Below, one piece after another: positions 6,220 to 15,364 of a stretch of 20,844 bases of DNA. The notes under the pieces are model-generated. The model was not told the origin of the DNA, did not search any database, and worked only from the letters and a program-made list of their open reading frames with translations. Source of the stretch: a bacterium. GTDB lineage: Bacteria; Pseudomonadota; Alphaproteobacteria; Caulobacterales; Hyphomonadaceae. Every line of letters starts with the position of its first letter. The first letter of the stretch is position 1. The position numbers and the translations under genes were made by a program. Where the stretch lies: positions 1 to 20,844 of the forward strand of contig JAVBYB010000053.1 of assembly GCA_030824255.1 (NCBI GenBank). The letters run 5' to 3'.

Positions 6220-9021
6220 CTACTTCGCCGCGTCCGGCAGCGCGTAGGCGATCACGTAGCCACCCTCGGGCGACGGCGGACCAAGCACGGCCGGGTCAGG
6301 GCGCGGGTAGCGCCAGGTGGGCGTCGGGATAGTGATCAGCACGTACTGCTTCCCGTTCTTGCCGACATAGCTCATCGGCGAGGAATGGGCGCTGCCCGGC
6401 AGATCGACCTGCCACTTCACGTCACCCGTGCGGATGTCGAAAGCGCGGAAGGTTGCGTCCATAGATCCGGCGTGGAAGGCCAGACCGCCACGCGTGGCCA
6501 TCGTGCCGCCCTGCAGAGGCGTGCCGACCATGAACGGCAGACCGGTTGCCATACCGAAAGGACCCGACTGTTTCATCGACCCGAGGGGACGTTTCCACAC
6601 CAGCGTGTTGGTGTTGAGGTCCATAACGCCGATCTGGCTGAACGGCGGCTCGAAGCACGGCAGGCTGGTGCCGAGCAGCTGGTTGTCCGGGTCTTTCAGC
6701 CACGGCAGCGGCAGGCGCCAATCCGACATGAAGGGCGTCGTGTCGCCGCGATAGAGGACGCGGTCCTGGTCGAAGCGTTCGGCATGGGCCTTGGCTTCGG
6801 GGCTCTGCTGGCGTCCACCGCGAGCCGCAGCCGGCGGAGCAGCCGGACCTTCATGCTCGTCACGCGGCGCAGCAGCAGCGCGACGCTCGGCGTTGAAGGC
6901 CTGGTCGGCCGCGCGGTCTTCGTTGCTGCGGAGGACGATGCGGTTGCCCATCAGCATCGGCGCGCCAACCAGCAGGCCGTTGTCGGCATCCACCGCCACC
7001 GAGCCCCAGTTGAAGCCGCCGGCATTGCCCGGATACTGGAACGTGCCGCCCCAGCTGTCTTCGCGCTGGCCATAGCCGCCGCCGCCACGCATGGGAGGCG
7101 TGAAGTGCCCCTCATAGCGCATCTTCTTGAACTCGATGCGGCAGTGGAGCATGTCGAGCGGCGTCATGCCCCACATATCCTTCTCGACGCGATCGTCGCG
7201 GAAGTGAGGCAACGGCGAGAAGGGCTGCGTGGCCGTGACGACCTCGCCCTTTTCGGGGTTCTGCGGCACGGCCATTTCCGGGATGTCGTAAATCGGAACG
7301 CCGGTGCGACGGTCGAGCAGGAAGATCTCGCCGCGCTTCGTGGCCTGGGCGACAGCCGGAATCGGCTCGCCCTGGCCATTCTTGCGGACATCGACCAGCA
7401 CGGGCTGCGACGGGACGTCATAATCCCAGATGTCGCGGTGAACCGTCTGGTAGACCCAGCGACGCTGACCCGTCGCGGCGTCGATAGCCACAACAGCCGA
7501 GGCGTTCTCTTCCGATTCCTTGGAGCGCAGGTCGCCGTCGAAATAGTCCGGCGAGGAGTTGCCGGTCGGGGCGTAAACTAGGTTGAGAACCGGATCGTAG
7601 GAGGTGTTCGACCACACGTTCGGCGTGCCGCGCGTGTATTCGCCGCCTTCATCCGGCAGGCCCTGATAGCCCGCATTGCCCATGTCCCACGCCCAGGCGA
7701 AAGCGCCGGTCGTGACATCATAAGCGCGAAGGACGCCCGAGGGGTTGCCGATCTGCTGGTTGTCCGTCACCCAGCCGCCGACGACCACCTTGTCGCCCGC
7801 GATGAGCGGCGTGGACGTGACCATGAAGTTGCCGAGCGGCGCATAGCCGAGGCCCGAGACGAGGTTGACCTCGCCGCTGAAGCCGAAGCTTTCGCAGAGG
7901 CGGCCGGTGAGCGCGTCGACCGCAATCAGGCGGGCATCCACTGTGCCGGTGATGACGCGCTTGGCGCACTCACCGGTGTATTCGGCGGGGGCCTCGTGAT
8001 AGCCGACGCCACGGCATGTGCGCGCGAAGGTGGAGGCATTCTCCAGCCCGCCCGGCACCTGGGTTTTGGTGTCATAGCGCCAGCGCTGCTCGCCCGTGTC
8101 GGAGTCGACAGCGATCAGCGTGTTTCCGGCCGTGCAGAGATAGATCATCCCATTGGCCATCTGCGGCGTCTGCTTGAAGTCGTAAGCGACGCCGGTGCGG
8201 AACTCCCAAGCCTGTTTGAGCTGGCCGACATTGTCGACGTTGATCTGGTCGATCTGCGCGAAACGTTGGCCGCCAGATACGCCGCCATAGTGCTGCCAGT
8301 CGGAAATGCCCGTGCCGGTGATTTCATTGTCGGTGGCCGGATTGACCGGATAGCCCTGGACAGCGCCAACAACCAGCAGCGCCGCGCCAACGGCGATCGC
8401 GCCGCCAGCCCAGCGGCCGCCCGCGTCGATGCGGTTCTCGGCAGTCTTGCCCATCGCAGCGCGATGCCACGGCGCGATGAACCACAGACCCACCACAAGG
8501 AAAGCGGCAAGGCGCGGCAGCAGGGCCAGGAAATCAAGCCCGCCCTCGACGATGGACCAGATGATCCAGAACGCCACGATGCCCGCGTAGATCATCGCTC
8601 CCAGCGGTTTGCGCAGGAAGAGCAGCACGCTCACCGCCGCGAGCGCCACGCCCGACAGCAGGTAAACAAACGAGCCGCCCAGCATCAGCAGAATGACGCC
8701 GTACCACAGGAGGTAAGCCGCCACGATGCCGAGGAAGGCAGCGAAGGCGAAGTTGAGGCTGAAAGCCACGCCGTTTGGCTGTGGCGAGAGCGCGCCGCGG
8801 ACGGCGTTGAACGTCGCCGCTGCGAACGCCGCCGCGGTGATGAAGTAGAACATGGCCGCCGTGAACATGGCCGAATTGACCATGGGCGGCAGCGGATTTG
8901 GATCGAACGGACTGGGACCCGTGGGCGGTGGATTCAACTGGACGATACCGCCCCAGACAGCGATCAGTGCGACAATGCCGTACACGGCCGCAAACGCCCA
9001 ATGGGCGACGCGCGAAGCCAT
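6220..9021 (-). CDS. gcd: Membrane-bound PQQ-dependent dehydrogenase, glucose dehydrogenase family
   Basis: 933-residue quinoprotein of the glucose/quinate/shikimate dehydrogenase family. It oxidises a sugar or related alcohol in the periplasm and passes electrons to membrane ubiquinone. Seven membrane helices lie within residues 1-221. The stretch from about 95 to 186 (LLSGVALAAV, GGLDFLALLPRLAAF) matches the family's usual five-helix anchor, and the first ~90 residues are an extra two-helix extension. The eight-bladed PQQ propeller starts near 241 (DWQHYGGVSGGQRF). TGNSSPDYFDGD (486 on) and VHRDIWDYD (527-535) correspond to the active-site region carrying the catalytic aspartate. A low-complexity Ala/Pro/Arg insert lies at about 695-750. 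The ATG at 9021 is preferred over the one at 9042 because GGGAGGAG precedes it by a few bases. Glucose as substrate is presumed from the family, not shown. Confidence 0.9.
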   Translation of the reverse strand: MASRVAHWAFAAVYGIVALIAVWGGIVQLNPPPTGPSPFDPNPLPPMVNSAMFTAAMFYFITAAAFAAATFNAVRGALSPQPNGVAFSLNFAFAAFLGIVAAYLLWYGVILLMLGGSFVYLLSGVALAAVSVLLFLRKPLGAMIYAGIVAFWIIWSIVEGGLDFLALLPRLAAFLVVGLWFIAPWHRAAMGKTAENRIDAGGRWAGGAIAVGAALLVVGAVQGYPVNPATDNEITGTGISDWQHYGGVSGGQRFAQIDQINVDNVGQLKQAWEFRTGVAYDFKQTPQMANGMIYLCTAGNTLIAVDSDTGEQRWRYDTKTQVPGGLENASTFARTCRGVGYHEAPAEYTGECAKRVITGTVDARLIAVDALTGRLCESFGFSGEVNLVSGLGYAPLGNFMVTSTPLIAGDKVVVGGWVTDNQQIGNPSGVLRAYDVTTGAFAWAWDMGNAGYQGLPDEGGEYTRGTPNVWSNTSYDPVLNLVYAPTGNSSPDYFDGDLRSKESEENASAVVAIDAATGQRRWVYQTVHRDIWDYDVPSQPVLVDVRKNGQGEPIPAVAQATKRGEIFLLDRRTGVPIYDIPEMAVPQNPEKGEVVTATQPFSPLPHFRDDRVEKDMWGMTPLDMLHCRIEFKKMRYEGHFTPPMRGGGGYGQREDSWGGTFQYPGNAGGFNWGSVAVDADNGLLVGAPMLMGNRIVLRSNEDRAADQAFNAERRAAAAPRDEHEGPAAPPAAARGGRQQSPEAKAHAERFDQDRVLYRGDTTPFMSDWRLPLPWLKDPDNQLLGTSLPCFEPPFSQIGVMDLNTNTLVWKRPLGSMKQSGPFGMATGLPFMVGTPLQGGTMATRGGLAFHAGSMDATFRAFDIRTGDVKWQVDLPGSAHSSPMSYVGKNGKQYVLITIPTPTWRYPRPDPAVLGPPSPEGGYVIAYALPDAAK

Positions 9022-9211
9022 AGTCTCCTCCCTCGAGATCATTGTGCCTGCGCCCCAACACCCGGCGCGGCCCGACCCCTCTGCTATGCGGCGAAATTAG
9101 CGTTACCGGCCGTGATCTGGAAAGCGGCATAGCGCCCGGAATGCGCGGTTTTCCTAGCGTCAGGTGTCACAAGACCGTGGGCAGACGGCATTGCCGCGCT
9201 GCGGCGTAGCG

Positions 9212-10810
9212 TTAAGCAAACGGGCGCATGGGCTCCGCCTTGTGCTCGGCATAGACGGTATGGTCGTCCGCCTCGATCAGGCGCACCTCATACCCCCAGA
9301 GGTCGGCCAGGTGCTGGAGCACCCTGTCGGCGTCCTTTTCCTCCAGCGTGATGCCATCGACCACGTTGTGGCGAAGCTCCAGCCGGCGGTCCCCGGCCAG
9401 GTCCACGTCCACAACCTGGATGTCAGGATCGCGTCGGGCGACGTCATACTGCCGGGCCAGCGCCCGACGCACTTCGCGATAGCCGCGCTCGTCATGGATG
9501 GCGGCGACTTCCATCTCTTCCACATCATGGTCGTCCACGATGTGGAACAGGCCCATGCGGCGGATCAGGTGTGGCGACAGGTACTGGGAAATGATGCTCT
9601 CATCGCGGAAGTTAGCCCACACATCCTTCAGCGTGCCATAGGCGTCGCCGTTACCCGCGATGTCAGGGAACCATGACCGGTCCTCGTCCGTGGGCGTCAG
9701 CGAAATGCGTTCAATGTCCTGCATCATGGCAAAGCCGAGCGCATAGGGATTGATGCCGGAATAGCGGCGATCATCGAACTCGGGCTGCATAACCACGCTC
9801 GTATGCGAGTGCAGAAACTCGAGATAAGAGCCGTCGCTGATCTGCCCCTTCTCATGGAGGCGCGTCATGATCCTATGGTGCGTCCACGTCGCACACCCTT
9901 CATTCATCATCTTCGTCTGGCGCTGCGGATAGAAGTATTGCGCGATCAGACGCACGATCCGCAGGATTTCCCGCTGCCATCCCTGAAGGCGCGGTGCCGT
10001 CTTCTCGAGGAAGTAGAGAATATTCTCTTCGGGCAATTTGAGGATCGCCTTGCGGCGCTCTTCGTCCAGCTTCTTCTTGGTCGCAGGTTTCTTGCCCTTG
10101 GCCTGGGGCACTGTGCGCCAGAGGTCATTGAACAACGCCTCCCCATGCGCACGGCGCTCTTTCTCGCGCCGCTCCTCGGTTGCAAGATCCATCGAGCGCT
10201 TGCCCGGATAGCGATGTATGCCGTGGCTCTGAAGCGCGTGCGCAGCGTCTATCAGTCGCTCGACAGCCTCGACGCCATGGCGCTCCTCGCATTTGGCGAT
10301 GAATGCCTTCGCGAACGAGAGGTAGTCAGCGATGCCGCTTGCGTCGGTCCACTGCTTGAACACATAGTTGTTCTTGAAGAAGTGGTTATGCCCCATCGCC
10401 GCATGCGCCAGCACCAGCGTCTGCATCGTCGCGGAGTTCTCCTCCATGATGTAGCAGATGCAGGGGTCGGAGTTGATGACGATCTCGTACGCCAGCCCCT
10501 GATAACCCTTGTTGTACATCATCTGGTTTCGGACGAAGTCCTTGCCGAAGCTCCAGTGCTTGTAGAACAGCGGCATCCCGACGCTTGAGTAGGCATCCAG
10601 CATCTGCTCGGACGTAATGACCTCTATCTGGGTGCGGTAGGTGTCGAGGCCGATCTCGCCCTCGCCAATTTCGCGCACCGCGTCGAATACGCGCCCCAGT
10701 GTTTCGAAGTTCCAGTCCGCGCCCGTGTAGAGAAGCGAGGACGTTCCGCGCTCAGGCGCATCCACGATGCGCGTCTTGCGGTCGCGGGTCAGCATTGCGT
10801 TGCCTGTCAT
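9212..10810 (-). CDS. SpoVR-family protein
   Basis: 532-residue SpoVR-family protein (E. coli YcgB type; Bacillus SpoVR acts in spore cortex formation, but the molecular activity is unknown). Family features include DWNFETLGRVFDAVREIG near 32-49, HAAMGHNHFFKNN at 136-148, and a histidine-rich NEGCATWTHH near residue 300 that looks like a metal site. It ends with a unit that includes YREVRRALARQYDVARRDPD and a hydrophilic C-terminus. The start ATG overlaps the TGA of yeaH (10807-10810), with GGAGG seven bases upstream, so it is coupled as the third gene of the prkA-yeaH-spoVR operon. This trio is widely conserved and linked to stationary-phase or nutrient stress. The catalytic activity is not known. 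Confidence 0.95.
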   Translation of the reverse strand: MTGNAMLTRDRKTRIVDAPERGTSSLLYTGADWNFETLGRVFDAVREIGEGEIGLDTYRTQIEVITSEQMLDAYSSVGMPLFYKHWSFGKDFVRNQMMYNKGYQGLAYEIVINSDPCICYIMEENSATMQTLVLAHAAMGHNHFFKNNYVFKQWTDASGIADYLSFAKAFIAKCEERHGVEAVERLIDAAHALQSHGIHRYPGKRSMDLATEERREKERRAHGEALFNDLWRTVPQAKGKKPATKKKLDEERRKAILKLPEENILYFLEKTAPRLQGWQREILRIVRLIAQYFYPQRQTKMMNEGCATWTHHRIMTRLHEKGQISDGSYLEFLHSHTSVVMQPEFDDRRYSGINPYALGFAMMQDIERISLTPTDEDRSWFPDIAGNGDAYGTLKDVWANFRDESIISQYLSPHLIRRMGLFHIVDDHDVEEMEVAAIHDERGYREVRRALARQYDVARRDPDIQVVDVDLAGDRRLELRHNVVDGITLEEKDADRVLQHLADLWGYEVRLIEADDHTVYAEHKAEPMRPFA

Positions 10811-12096
10811 GCCTCGGCCTCCGCCTTTGCGCCGTCCTTCGCGAACAGCTCCCGGAATACGGGATAAATGTCGCGGCGATGGCTAACCTTGCGCATCGCC
10901 ATGTTTTCCTCTGTTCCGGCAACCATTTCATATGCCTTCCACAGAGACGTCGCATCTCCGCCGCCATCTTCGCGCGCGTGACCGACCTCCAGATAGGCAT
11001 AGTACTGACACAACGGCAGGATAGCCGTTTTCAGCAGGTTGATGGTGTTCGGATTATCCATCGGCAGGTTGTCGCCATCGCTCGCCTGCGCCGCGTAGAT
11101 GTTCCACTGAGAGGCTGGATAGCGATCCTGGATGACGCGCGCCATTTCCTCCAGCGCCGTGGACACCACGGTTCCGCCGCTCTCGCGCGAGTGGAAGAAC
11201 GTCTCTTCATCCACTTCCCTGGCTTCGTGCGTGTGCCGGATGAACACGACGTCCACGCGCTTGTAGCGCCGTTTCAGGAACAGGTAGAGCAGCGAGTAGA
11301 ACCTCTTGGCGAGATCCTTCATGTGCTCGTCCATCGAGCCCGAAACATCCATCAGGCAGAACATGACCGCACGCGCCACGGGTTTGGGTATCTGGTCGTA
11401 CCGACGATAACGCACGTCCAGCGGATCGATGAACGGCACCAGCTTCATCCGACGCTGCTTGCGTTCCAGTTCCTCGCGCAGCGCGATAATCTTGTCTTCG
11501 TGGCCGCCTTCATCATCGAGTCTGGCAATTTCCACTTCAAGCGCCGCCACTTCTTCCGGGCTCGGACGCCGCAACGCAGTGCGTCGCGACAACGAGTTGC
11601 GCATCGTTCGTGAGATCGACAGCGACGATGGAGGCCCTGACGATCGATAGCCCGCTCTCACGGGCTGAACCTCCTCCACGCCCATCACCTGACGCTTGGC
11701 CAGATCCGGCAGTTCCAGGTCTTCAAGGAACAGATCAAGAAACTCTTCGTCGGAAAGGGCGAAGCGAAAGTCGTCTTCACCCTCGCCATCAGCGGAAGCG
11801 CCCGAGCCGCCGCCTTCATCGTCTGGCCGAGGAATGCCGTCGCCCTGGATATACTTCTTGTTGCCGGGCAGCACGTATTCACGCTTGCCTCCCTGGCTGC
11901 CACGCCGGAGCACAGGCTCCCGCACGCCATCGGCCGGCACGACGATGTCGCCACCCTTCTCCACATCCTTGATGGAGCGCTTGGCCGAAGCCTCACGCAC
12001 CGCGCGCCGTACAAGGGCACGTGCACGCCTTATAAATCGCTGACGGTTCGCCAGCGACTTGCCTCCCGGGTCCCGACGTCTGTCGATGATGTTCAT
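10807..12096 (-). CDS. yeaH: YeaH/YhbH-family protein (DUF444), vWA-like
   Basis: 429 residues, close to E. coli YeaH (427). The N-terminus is very basic (MNIIDRRRDPGGKSLANRQR) and is followed by a Gly/Asp-rich linker near 85-110. The C-terminal half is a von Willebrand A-like domain with the metal-ion site DVSGSM at 250-255, SGGT at 307-310 and ASDGDN at 338-343. It is cytoplasmic, with no signal peptide. It sits between prkA (10 bases upstream; the AGGA ribosome-binding site overlaps the prkA stop) and spoVR (ATGA overlap). In E. coli, YeaG and YeaH act together under nitrogen starvation and other stresses, and the kinase/vWA pairing suggests that YeaH is a partner or substrate of PrkA. That last point is inference. 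Confidence 0.95.
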   Translation of the reverse strand: MNIIDRRRDPGGKSLANRQRFIRRARALVRRAVREASAKRSIKDVEKGGDIVVPADGVREPVLRRGSQGGKREYVLPGNKKYIQGDGIPRPDDEGGGSGASADGEGEDDFRFALSDEEFLDLFLEDLELPDLAKRQVMGVEEVQPVRAGYRSSGPPSSLSISRTMRNSLSRRTALRRPSPEEVAALEVEIARLDDEGGHEDKIIALREELERKQRRMKLVPFIDPLDVRYRRYDQIPKPVARAVMFCLMDVSGSMDEHMKDLAKRFYSLLYLFLKRRYKRVDVVFIRHTHEAREVDEETFFHSRESGGTVVSTALEEMARVIQDRYPASQWNIYAAQASDGDNLPMDNPNTINLLKTAILPLCQYYAYLEVGHAREDGGGDATSLWKAYEMVAGTEENMAMRKVSHRRDIYPVFRELFAKDGAKAEAEA

Positions 12097-12106
12097 GCGC
12101 GGGGTC

Positions 12107-14047
12107 CTAGCTGGTCTGCTTCACCCGCATGTACCACTCGACCAGACGGCGCACCTGCCGCTCGGTATACCCACGCTCCACCATGCGCTGCACGAACTCG
12201 TCGTGCTTCTTCTCGCTCTCCGAGTCCTTCTTCGAGCCGAACGAGATGACCGGCAGCAGGTCTTCGACCTGGCTGAACATGCGCCGCTCTATGACTTCGC
12301 GGATCTTCTCGTAAGACGTCCAGCTCGGATTGCGGCCCTTGTTGTTGGCGCGCTGGCGAAGCGTGAACTTCACAACTTCGTTGCGGAAGTCCTTCGGATT
12401 GGCGATGCCGGCAGGCTTCTCGATCTTCGACAGTTCCTGGTTGAGCAGTTCGCGGTCGAGCATCTGGCCCGTGTCTGGATCCTTGAAGTCCTGATCCTCG
12501 ATCCACGCGTCGGCATAGTCGACATACCGGTCGAACAGATTCTGCCCGTAGTCGTGATAGCTTTCGAGATATGCCTTCTGGATCTCGTGGCCGATGAACT
12601 CCGCATAGCGCGGCGCCAGATCAGCCTTGATGAACTCCAGATATGCGCCCTCGGTATCATCCGGGAACTGTTCGCGCCGGATGGCCTGCTCCAGCACGTA
12701 CATGAGGTGCACAGGATCGGCCGCAATCTCTTCCGTATCGTGGTTGAACGTCGCCGACAGCGCCTTGAAGGCAAAGCGCGTCGAAATTCCGTCCATGCCC
12801 TCATCAACGCCCGCCGCGTCTTTATATTCCTGCAGCGTGCGCGCCTTGGGATCGACTTCCTTCAGGCTTTCGCCATCGTAAACTCGCATCTTTGCGAAAA
12901 GGTTGGAGTTCTCGTGCGTCTTCAGGCGCGACAGAACCGAGAACCGCGCCAGCATTTCCAGCGTGCCCGGCGCCAATGGCGCCTCCGCCAGCTCGGACGT
13001 CTTCACCAGCTTGTCGTAGATCTTCGTTTCTTCCGTCACGCGCAGCGCATACGGAACCTTGATCACATAGATCCGGTCAATGAAGGCTTCGTTGGTCTTG
13101 TTGTTCTTGAACGTGCGCCACTCGCTCTCGTTCGAATGGGCCATCACAATGCCGGTGAAGGGAATGGCTCCGATGTTTTCGGAGCCGACATAATTCCCTT
13201 CCTGCGTCGCCGTAAGCAGCGGGTGCAGCATCTTGATCGGCGCCTTGAACATCTCGACGAATTCGAGAACGCCCTGGTTCGCGCGGTTGAGCCCACCCGA
13301 ATAGCTGTAGGCGTCCGGGTCGGACTGCGAATGCATCTCCAGCTTGCGGATATCCACCTTGCCGACCAGAGAGGACACATCCTGGTTGTTCTCGTCGCCC
13401 GGCTCGACCTTCGCCACCCCGATCTGCCGCATCCGCGACGGCTTCACCTTGGCCACCTTGAACTTGGTGATGTCACCGCCGAACTCGTCCAGACGCTTAA
13501 GCGCCCAAGGGCTCATAAGGCCCGTGAGACGCCGGCGCGGAATGCCGTATTCCTTCTGCAGCGTCTCCGCCTGCGTGTCAGGATCGAACAGCGCCAGCGG
13601 GCTCTCGAACACGGGCGAGAGATCATTCCCTGCCTTCAGTACATAGATATACTGGTCTTCCATCAGCGCCTTGATGCGCTCGGCCAGCGAAGACTTGCCG
13701 CCGCCCACAGGGCCCAGCAGGTAGAGGATCTGCTTCCGCTCCTCCAACCCTTGAGCGCCCTGCCGAAAGAAGGCGACAATCCGCTCGATCGTCTCTTCCA
13801 TGCCGTAGAACTCGGAGAAGCGCGGATAGACGCGGATCGTCCGGTTGGAGTGGATACGACCCAATCGCGAGTCCCGCGACGTATCTATCATCGCTGGCTC
13901 GCCGATCGCCGCCAGCAGGCGCTCATGCGGACCCGCATACATCAGCGGGTCCTTCTTACAGCCTTCCAGATATTCCTGGATCGACATCACCGTCTCACGA
14001 CGGGTCTCGAAGGCCTTGGTGTAGCTATCGAACAGATCGCGCGACAT
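12107..14047 (-). CDS. prkA: PrkA-family serine protein kinase
   Basis: 646-residue PrkA (E. coli YeaG, 644), a AAA+-like P-loop domain joined to a PrkA kinase domain. Visible parts: DLFDSYTKAFETRR at the start, Walker A GPVGGGKS at 112-119, a Walker B-like GVLEFVEMFK at 259-268, HSNESEW at 304-310, and EAFIDRI with a candidate arginine finger at 320-326. The C-terminal third carries the PrkA domain. The frame stays open upstream to 14530, but family homology begins at MSRDLFD. GGGAG sits five bases before the ATG at 14047 (an adjacent ATG at 14050 is only two bases away), so I start there. First gene of the prkA-yeaH-spoVR operon. The family reports kinase activity, and some members have been described as AAA+ proteases. 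Confidence 0.96.
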   Translation of the reverse strand: MSRDLFDSYTKAFETRRETVMSIQEYLEGCKKDPLMYAGPHERLLAAIGEPAMIDTSRDSRLGRIHSNRTIRVYPRFSEFYGMEETIERIVAFFRQGAQGLEERKQILYLLGPVGGGKSSLAERIKALMEDQYIYVLKAGNDLSPVFESPLALFDPDTQAETLQKEYGIPRRRLTGLMSPWALKRLDEFGGDITKFKVAKVKPSRMRQIGVAKVEPGDENNQDVSSLVGKVDIRKLEMHSQSDPDAYSYSGGLNRANQGVLEFVEMFKAPIKMLHPLLTATQEGNYVGSENIGAIPFTGIVMAHSNESEWRTFKNNKTNEAFIDRIYVIKVPYALRVTEETKIYDKLVKTSELAEAPLAPGTLEMLARFSVLSRLKTHENSNLFAKMRVYDGESLKEVDPKARTLQEYKDAAGVDEGMDGISTRFAFKALSATFNHDTEEIAADPVHLMYVLEQAIRREQFPDDTEGAYLEFIKADLAPRYAEFIGHEIQKAYLESYHDYGQNLFDRYVDYADAWIEDQDFKDPDTGQMLDRELLNQELSKIEKPAGIANPKDFRNEVVKFTLRQRANNKGRNPSWTSYEKIREVIERRMFSQVEDLLPVISFGSKKDSESEKKHDEFVQRMVERGYTERQVRRLVEWYMRVKQTS

Positions 14048-14634
14048 CATCGCTCCCATCTTTGCCCGCGTGCGGGCGCCAGAGGCACGTACGAAGCTCG
14101 CCGGCAACTCGCGGTGCGAGCCGTGCAGTTCCTCGTAGGCTGCACCCTTTCGGGAGAAGCGCGCCCTGCCTCGTAGCGGGTGCGGCAGGCGCGACCCTGA
14201 GTGGTGCGATGAGGAACCGTCTTCCTCAAATGTCGGCGCCGCGGATGGAAAATGGAAGAGGGTGTATGTACCCGACCGCAACGCGTTACTGACGATAATA
14301 GCTGAATCGCCACAGTGAACCAGCGTTCGCAACATTTGAACGGGCAGTCGTTGTGTTGCTTGCCGCGCGTGGTGCATTCGCCACATTCGGTGCGGTCTGC
14401 GCATGCAGCGCGCGGAACAAAGCGCCCTTTGCTTGGGCGCCGCTGCCTTAATTGACTGGCGGAGGGGCAATCCTGCCCCTTGCTGCTGTCGGCCGGACAA
14501 TACGTCCGGCGAAGTTCCTGTGGCGCTCACCAGGCATGACTGCTGTCAGCTGCGCTGCATCCGACGATGCCCGGCTGGACTTGTGATTGAGCGCGCGTAC
14601 CATTTGGCGTGTGATTTGAGGGGACATTGCACAT
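14048..14634. other. Long non-coding region between prkA and a divergent secreted-protein gene
   Basis: About 590 bases with no convincing gene. It holds a small GC hairpin in the prkA leader (GCCCG CGTG CGGGC, 14064-14077), a weak minus-strand -10-like TATTAT (14295-14300) with only a poor -35, and two adjacent perfect hairpins: AGGGGCA ATCC TGCCCCT at 14463-14480 and GCCGGAC AATAC GTCCGGC at 14492-14510. Neither hairpin is followed by a T-run on either strand, so they are not ordinary terminators. I found no convincing EcfG-type (GGAAC...CGTT) pair by eye, although a stress-response promoter would be expected here. Confidence 0.5.
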
Positions 14635-15363
14635 ATGAGAGTGTCGCGCCTGGCTTCAGCCCTGTCGTTTGCGCTTGCTGTGACAGGTGCGGCCCCCGCC
14701 ATCGCCCAGACCCAGGATTGGCTTGCAAGGTGCAGCCTGGAACTGGCCGATGACGCCAAGCCGGAGAGTGGCAAATACCTGTTTCTCACACGTGGCAGGT
14801 CAGCCGGCGCCGCGGCACGCGCCGAGTTGGATTATGACGCCGGCATCTCGGCTCGCGGTGCAACTTACCCCACCGACGCGAAGGACTTGCTGAACCCCTT
14901 TTCCAACGTATCGTTTGACCTTGGCTATTTCATGCCCGGCGACGGGAAGTCCAAGGCGGCTGTGGGCACTGTCAGCTTCCGCGCAATCGGGAAGGATTTC
15001 AGCCTCATACCCGGATCGCCGATCACGATGAAACTCGTCATCGACGGCATACCATTTGGCCCCTACGAGCCGAAGCCGGTCAGCTCCGGCATGTATTCCG
15101 TCTGGCTGGATACGGCAGAGACTGACGGCGACAGCAAGCCGCCCCTGCTCAGCCAAGTGGAGTTCGGCAAGTTGGCAAACGCGATCGATGCCATGAAGGC
15201 CATAGAGGTGGTTCTGGTGCGTGACGGCGCAGATCTTGTCCGCGCCGCCATCCCCACACCGCAGCATGTCGCTTGGCGCGATGGTCTTGCCGTCTGGGCT
15301 GTGAAAACAAATCCTGGCGCAAGCGGCGCCCCCTCATGCGGCGCTGGAAAGTTCCTGCACTGA
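14635..15363 (+). CDS. Hypothetical secreted (periplasmic) protein
   Basis: 242 residues. A clear Sec signal peptide fills residues 1-24: basic MRVSR, a hydrophobic core ALSFALAVTG, and an AIA/Q cleavage site. The mature part begins QTQDWLARCSLELADD and has two cysteines far apart (near 33 and near the C-terminus in SCGAG), which could form a disulfide. It contains short beta-rich segments and repeated KLVIDGIPFGPYE-like turns, and no membrane helix after the signal. The C-terminus and overall pattern recall invasion-associated-locus-B-like secreted proteins, but this is only a loose resemblance. GAGGGG lies about 12 bases before the ATG. It is divergent from prkA and convergent with topIB, with one base between the stops. 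Function unknown. Confidence 0.82.
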   Translation: MRVSRLASALSFALAVTGAAPAIAQTQDWLARCSLELADDAKPESGKYLFLTRGRSAGAAARAELDYDAGISARGATYPTDAKDLLNPFSNVSFDLGYFMPGDGKSKAAVGTVSFRAIGKDFSLIPGSPITMKLVIDGIPFGPYEPKPVSSGMYSVWLDTAETDGDSKPPLLSQVEFGKLANAIDAMKAIEVVLVRDGADLVRAAIPTPQHVAWRDGLAVWAVKTNPGASGAPSCGAGKFLH

Positions 15364-15364
15364 T

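Noticed and set aside
6193..7581. 462-codon plus-strand frame opposite the PQQ dehydrogenase
   Set aside because: Antisense shadow of a well-supported gene; it starts inside the hairpin region after rpmG.
7996..9132. 378-codon plus-strand frame opposite the 5' half of the PQQ dehydrogenase
   Set aside because: Shadow frame; the minus-strand protein has clear membrane helices and PQQ motifs.
12059..14176. 705-codon open frame on the plus strand opposite prkA
   Set aside because: It is antisense to a secure gene, with composition typical of a high-GC shadow frame (rich in Arg, His and Leu) and no recognisable motif.
14051..14530. Minus-strand frame continuous with prkA, giving an 807-residue protein
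   Set aside because: The extra ~160 residues have no family match or plausible composition, and a ribosome-binding site plus the family N-terminus place the start at 14047.
14051..14634. EcfG-type general stress promoters (GGAAC, 16-17 bases, CGTT) for prkA
   Set aside because: GGAAC/GTTCC occurrences exist but none has a correctly spaced partner on the right strand.
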